A DNA stretch of 64,000 bases from Nonomuraea endophytica (lineage in GTDB: Bacteria; Actinomycetota; Actinomycetes; Streptosporangiales; Streptosporangiaceae). Numbering within the stretch: position 1 is the first letter of the stretch; each line of letters begins with the position of its first letter. The DNA is taken from contig NZ_JACHIN010000004.1 of the NCBI RefSeq assembly GCF_014203235.1, forward strand, positions 62,001-126,000, given 5' to 3'. The notes beneath the pieces are model-generated. The model had not been told where the DNA came from. It made no database searches and saw nothing but the letters and a program-made list of their open reading frames with translations. The position numbers and the translations under genes are program-made. This document shows positions 63,280 to 64,000 of this stretch, in pieces.

Positions 63280-63872
63280 CCCCCGAGCGCGGCCAGTTCG
63301 GCGCTCATGTTGCGGCGGGCGCGGTCCTGCCACAACGCGCGGGCGCGTTCCGTCCGGTAAAGATTGGGTACGGCCAGCAGCCGCGCCAGCACCGCACTCC
63401 GCCCGGCGGCGAACAGCTCGTCCGGCACATGCGCGTATTCCCGGCGGATGTCGGCCGCGTACACCTCGTATCCGGGCCTGCCCAGGACCGCGAGGTCGGC
63501 GTCGCACAGGACCGCGCCGTTGGCGTCGCCGTCCCGGAGGGTGTCGTGGGCGGCGGTCAGGCGGACCAGCCTGGCCACCTCGGCCACCCGCTCCGCCGGT
63601 ACGCCGCAGGCAGGCAGGCGGCGCTGGGCCAGCTGGGCGCTGCGTTCCTCGTCCCAGCCCGGCCGGCCGTCGTAGACCGCGTCGTGGAACCAGGCGGCCA
63701 GCCGTACCGCCACGGGATCGCCGGCCAGGTCGGCGAGGTCGTCGATGGCGGCGAGCACCGCGCGCAGGTGCGTGAGCGTGTGGTAGCGGCGGTGCGGCTC
63801 CGACCAGCGGGCCACCAGCTCGGCGTGGAGGGCCTGGGCGGCGGGCGTGTCGGCGAGGAGCTCCCCGATCAT
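63276..63872 (-). CDS. HD-domain metal-dependent phosphohydrolase-like protein
   Basis: Protein of 198 residues with an HD fold: YHTLTHLRAVLAAI, the HD pair in AAWFHDAVYDGRPG, and later Asp in VLCDADLAVLGRP. Similar actinobacterial proteins are annotated as predicted metal-dependent phosphohydrolases. Substrate unknown. Its 3' end overlaps the convergent gene by 4 bp. Confidence 0.85.
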   Translation of the reverse strand: MIGELLADTPAAQALHAELVARWSEPHRRYHTLTHLRAVLAAIDDLADLAGDPVAVRLAAWFHDAVYDGRPGWDEERSAQLAQRRLPACGVPAERVAEVARLVRLTAAHDTLRDGDANGAVLCDADLAVLGRPGYEVYAADIRREYAHVPDELFAAGRSAVLARLLAVPNLYRTERARALWQDRARRNMSAELAALGG

Positions 63873-63919
63873 GGCCTCAACGCTATCGCGAGTGACGGCA
63901 AATTTCGTGTAATGGTCGG

Positions 63920-64000
63920 ATGGGTGATGAGCGGCGGTTTCCCCGGTGGCGCGACATACGGGCGGTGCTGCCGCCCCTCGGCAGGCGGGACCGGCTGCTG
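63920..64000 (+). CDS. Start of an unidentified gene, cut by the window end
   Basis: The plus strand opens a reading frame at ATG 63920 (MGDERRFPRWRDIRAVLPPL...) that is still open at the last base, 27 codons. It diverges from the HD gene with a 47-bp gap. GGTCGG precedes the start. The basic, Trp/Arg-rich beginning vaguely recalls flavin alpha-hydroxyacid oxidases, but too little is present to name it. Confidence 0.45.
   Translation, partial: MGDERRFPRWRDIRAVLPPLGRRDRLL

Overview
This 64 kb window is high-GC chromosomal DNA from a filamentous actinomycete, most likely of the Streptosporangiales (Nonomuraea-like; inference). Support comes from the conserved order relA-apt-secF-secD-yajC-ruvB-ruvA-ruvC ... 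yebC-pdxT ... pdxS ... pimA-acyltransferase-pgsA ... HIT ... thrS, and from phosphatidylinositol mannoside genes, an F420-type luciferase-like enzyme, a mycothiol-type DinB protein, frequent GTG starts and many 4-bp ATGA overlaps. All functions are read from protein motifs; no database search was possible.

Layout. 1-8313 (all minus): stringent response relA (cut by the window edge), adenine salvage apt, the SecDF-YajC translocase genes and the ruvC-ruvA-ruvB resolvasome; RuvC carries a long low-complexity tail. 8314-12493: tandem 35-bp repeats, then a three-gene minus-strand unit (epoxide hydrolase, fused two-domain ABC permease, Eis-like acetyltransferase) that separates yebC from ruvC. 12536-13879: yebC and pdxT. 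13943-30078: an accessory block separating pdxT from pdxS, with a MarR/MFS/secreted-phosphatase unit, Tat-exported PhoD phosphatase, TetR/ABC exporter, an ANTAR-like/PAS/SpoIIE phosphatase, a Baeyer-Villiger monooxygenase, arginine deiminase with its antiporter and a lipoprotein, and a Ser/Thr kinase. Divergent from the kinase is a secreted six-repeat propeller-like protein; four 13-bp direct repeats lie between the two starts.

31620-43772: pdxS, a DUF3048 lipoprotein, a small membrane protein, and pimA / PIM acyltransferase / PIP synthase, then plus-strand EF-G2, a GHL10-type secreted glycosidase and a large phosphatase-like membrane protein, and minus-strand Ap4A phosphorylase (HIT). 43824-54634: Asp23-family protein, LmbE deacetylase, GH20 hexosaminidase divergent from a copper amine oxidase, thrS, a GH25 lysozyme-like protein, an F420-type oxidoreductase and phosphoglucomutase. 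54670-64000 is the most accessory part: seven 16-bp repeats each able to form a GGAA-loop hairpin, a DUF2637-like membrane/HTH protein, a rifampin phosphotransferase homologue (rph) divergent from a TetR regulator, a G-rich repeat desert of about 0.9 kb, a cytochrome P450 behind a palindrome, a HAD protein lacking a usual Asp, DUF4031, a DinB/mycothiol protein, an HD-domain protein and the start of one more gene.

The most noteworthy points are the rph/TetR pair with its shared half-sites, the short tandem repeats at gene ends and promoters, the RuvC tail, the single-chain ABC permease with no visible partners, and the kinase/propeller pair.
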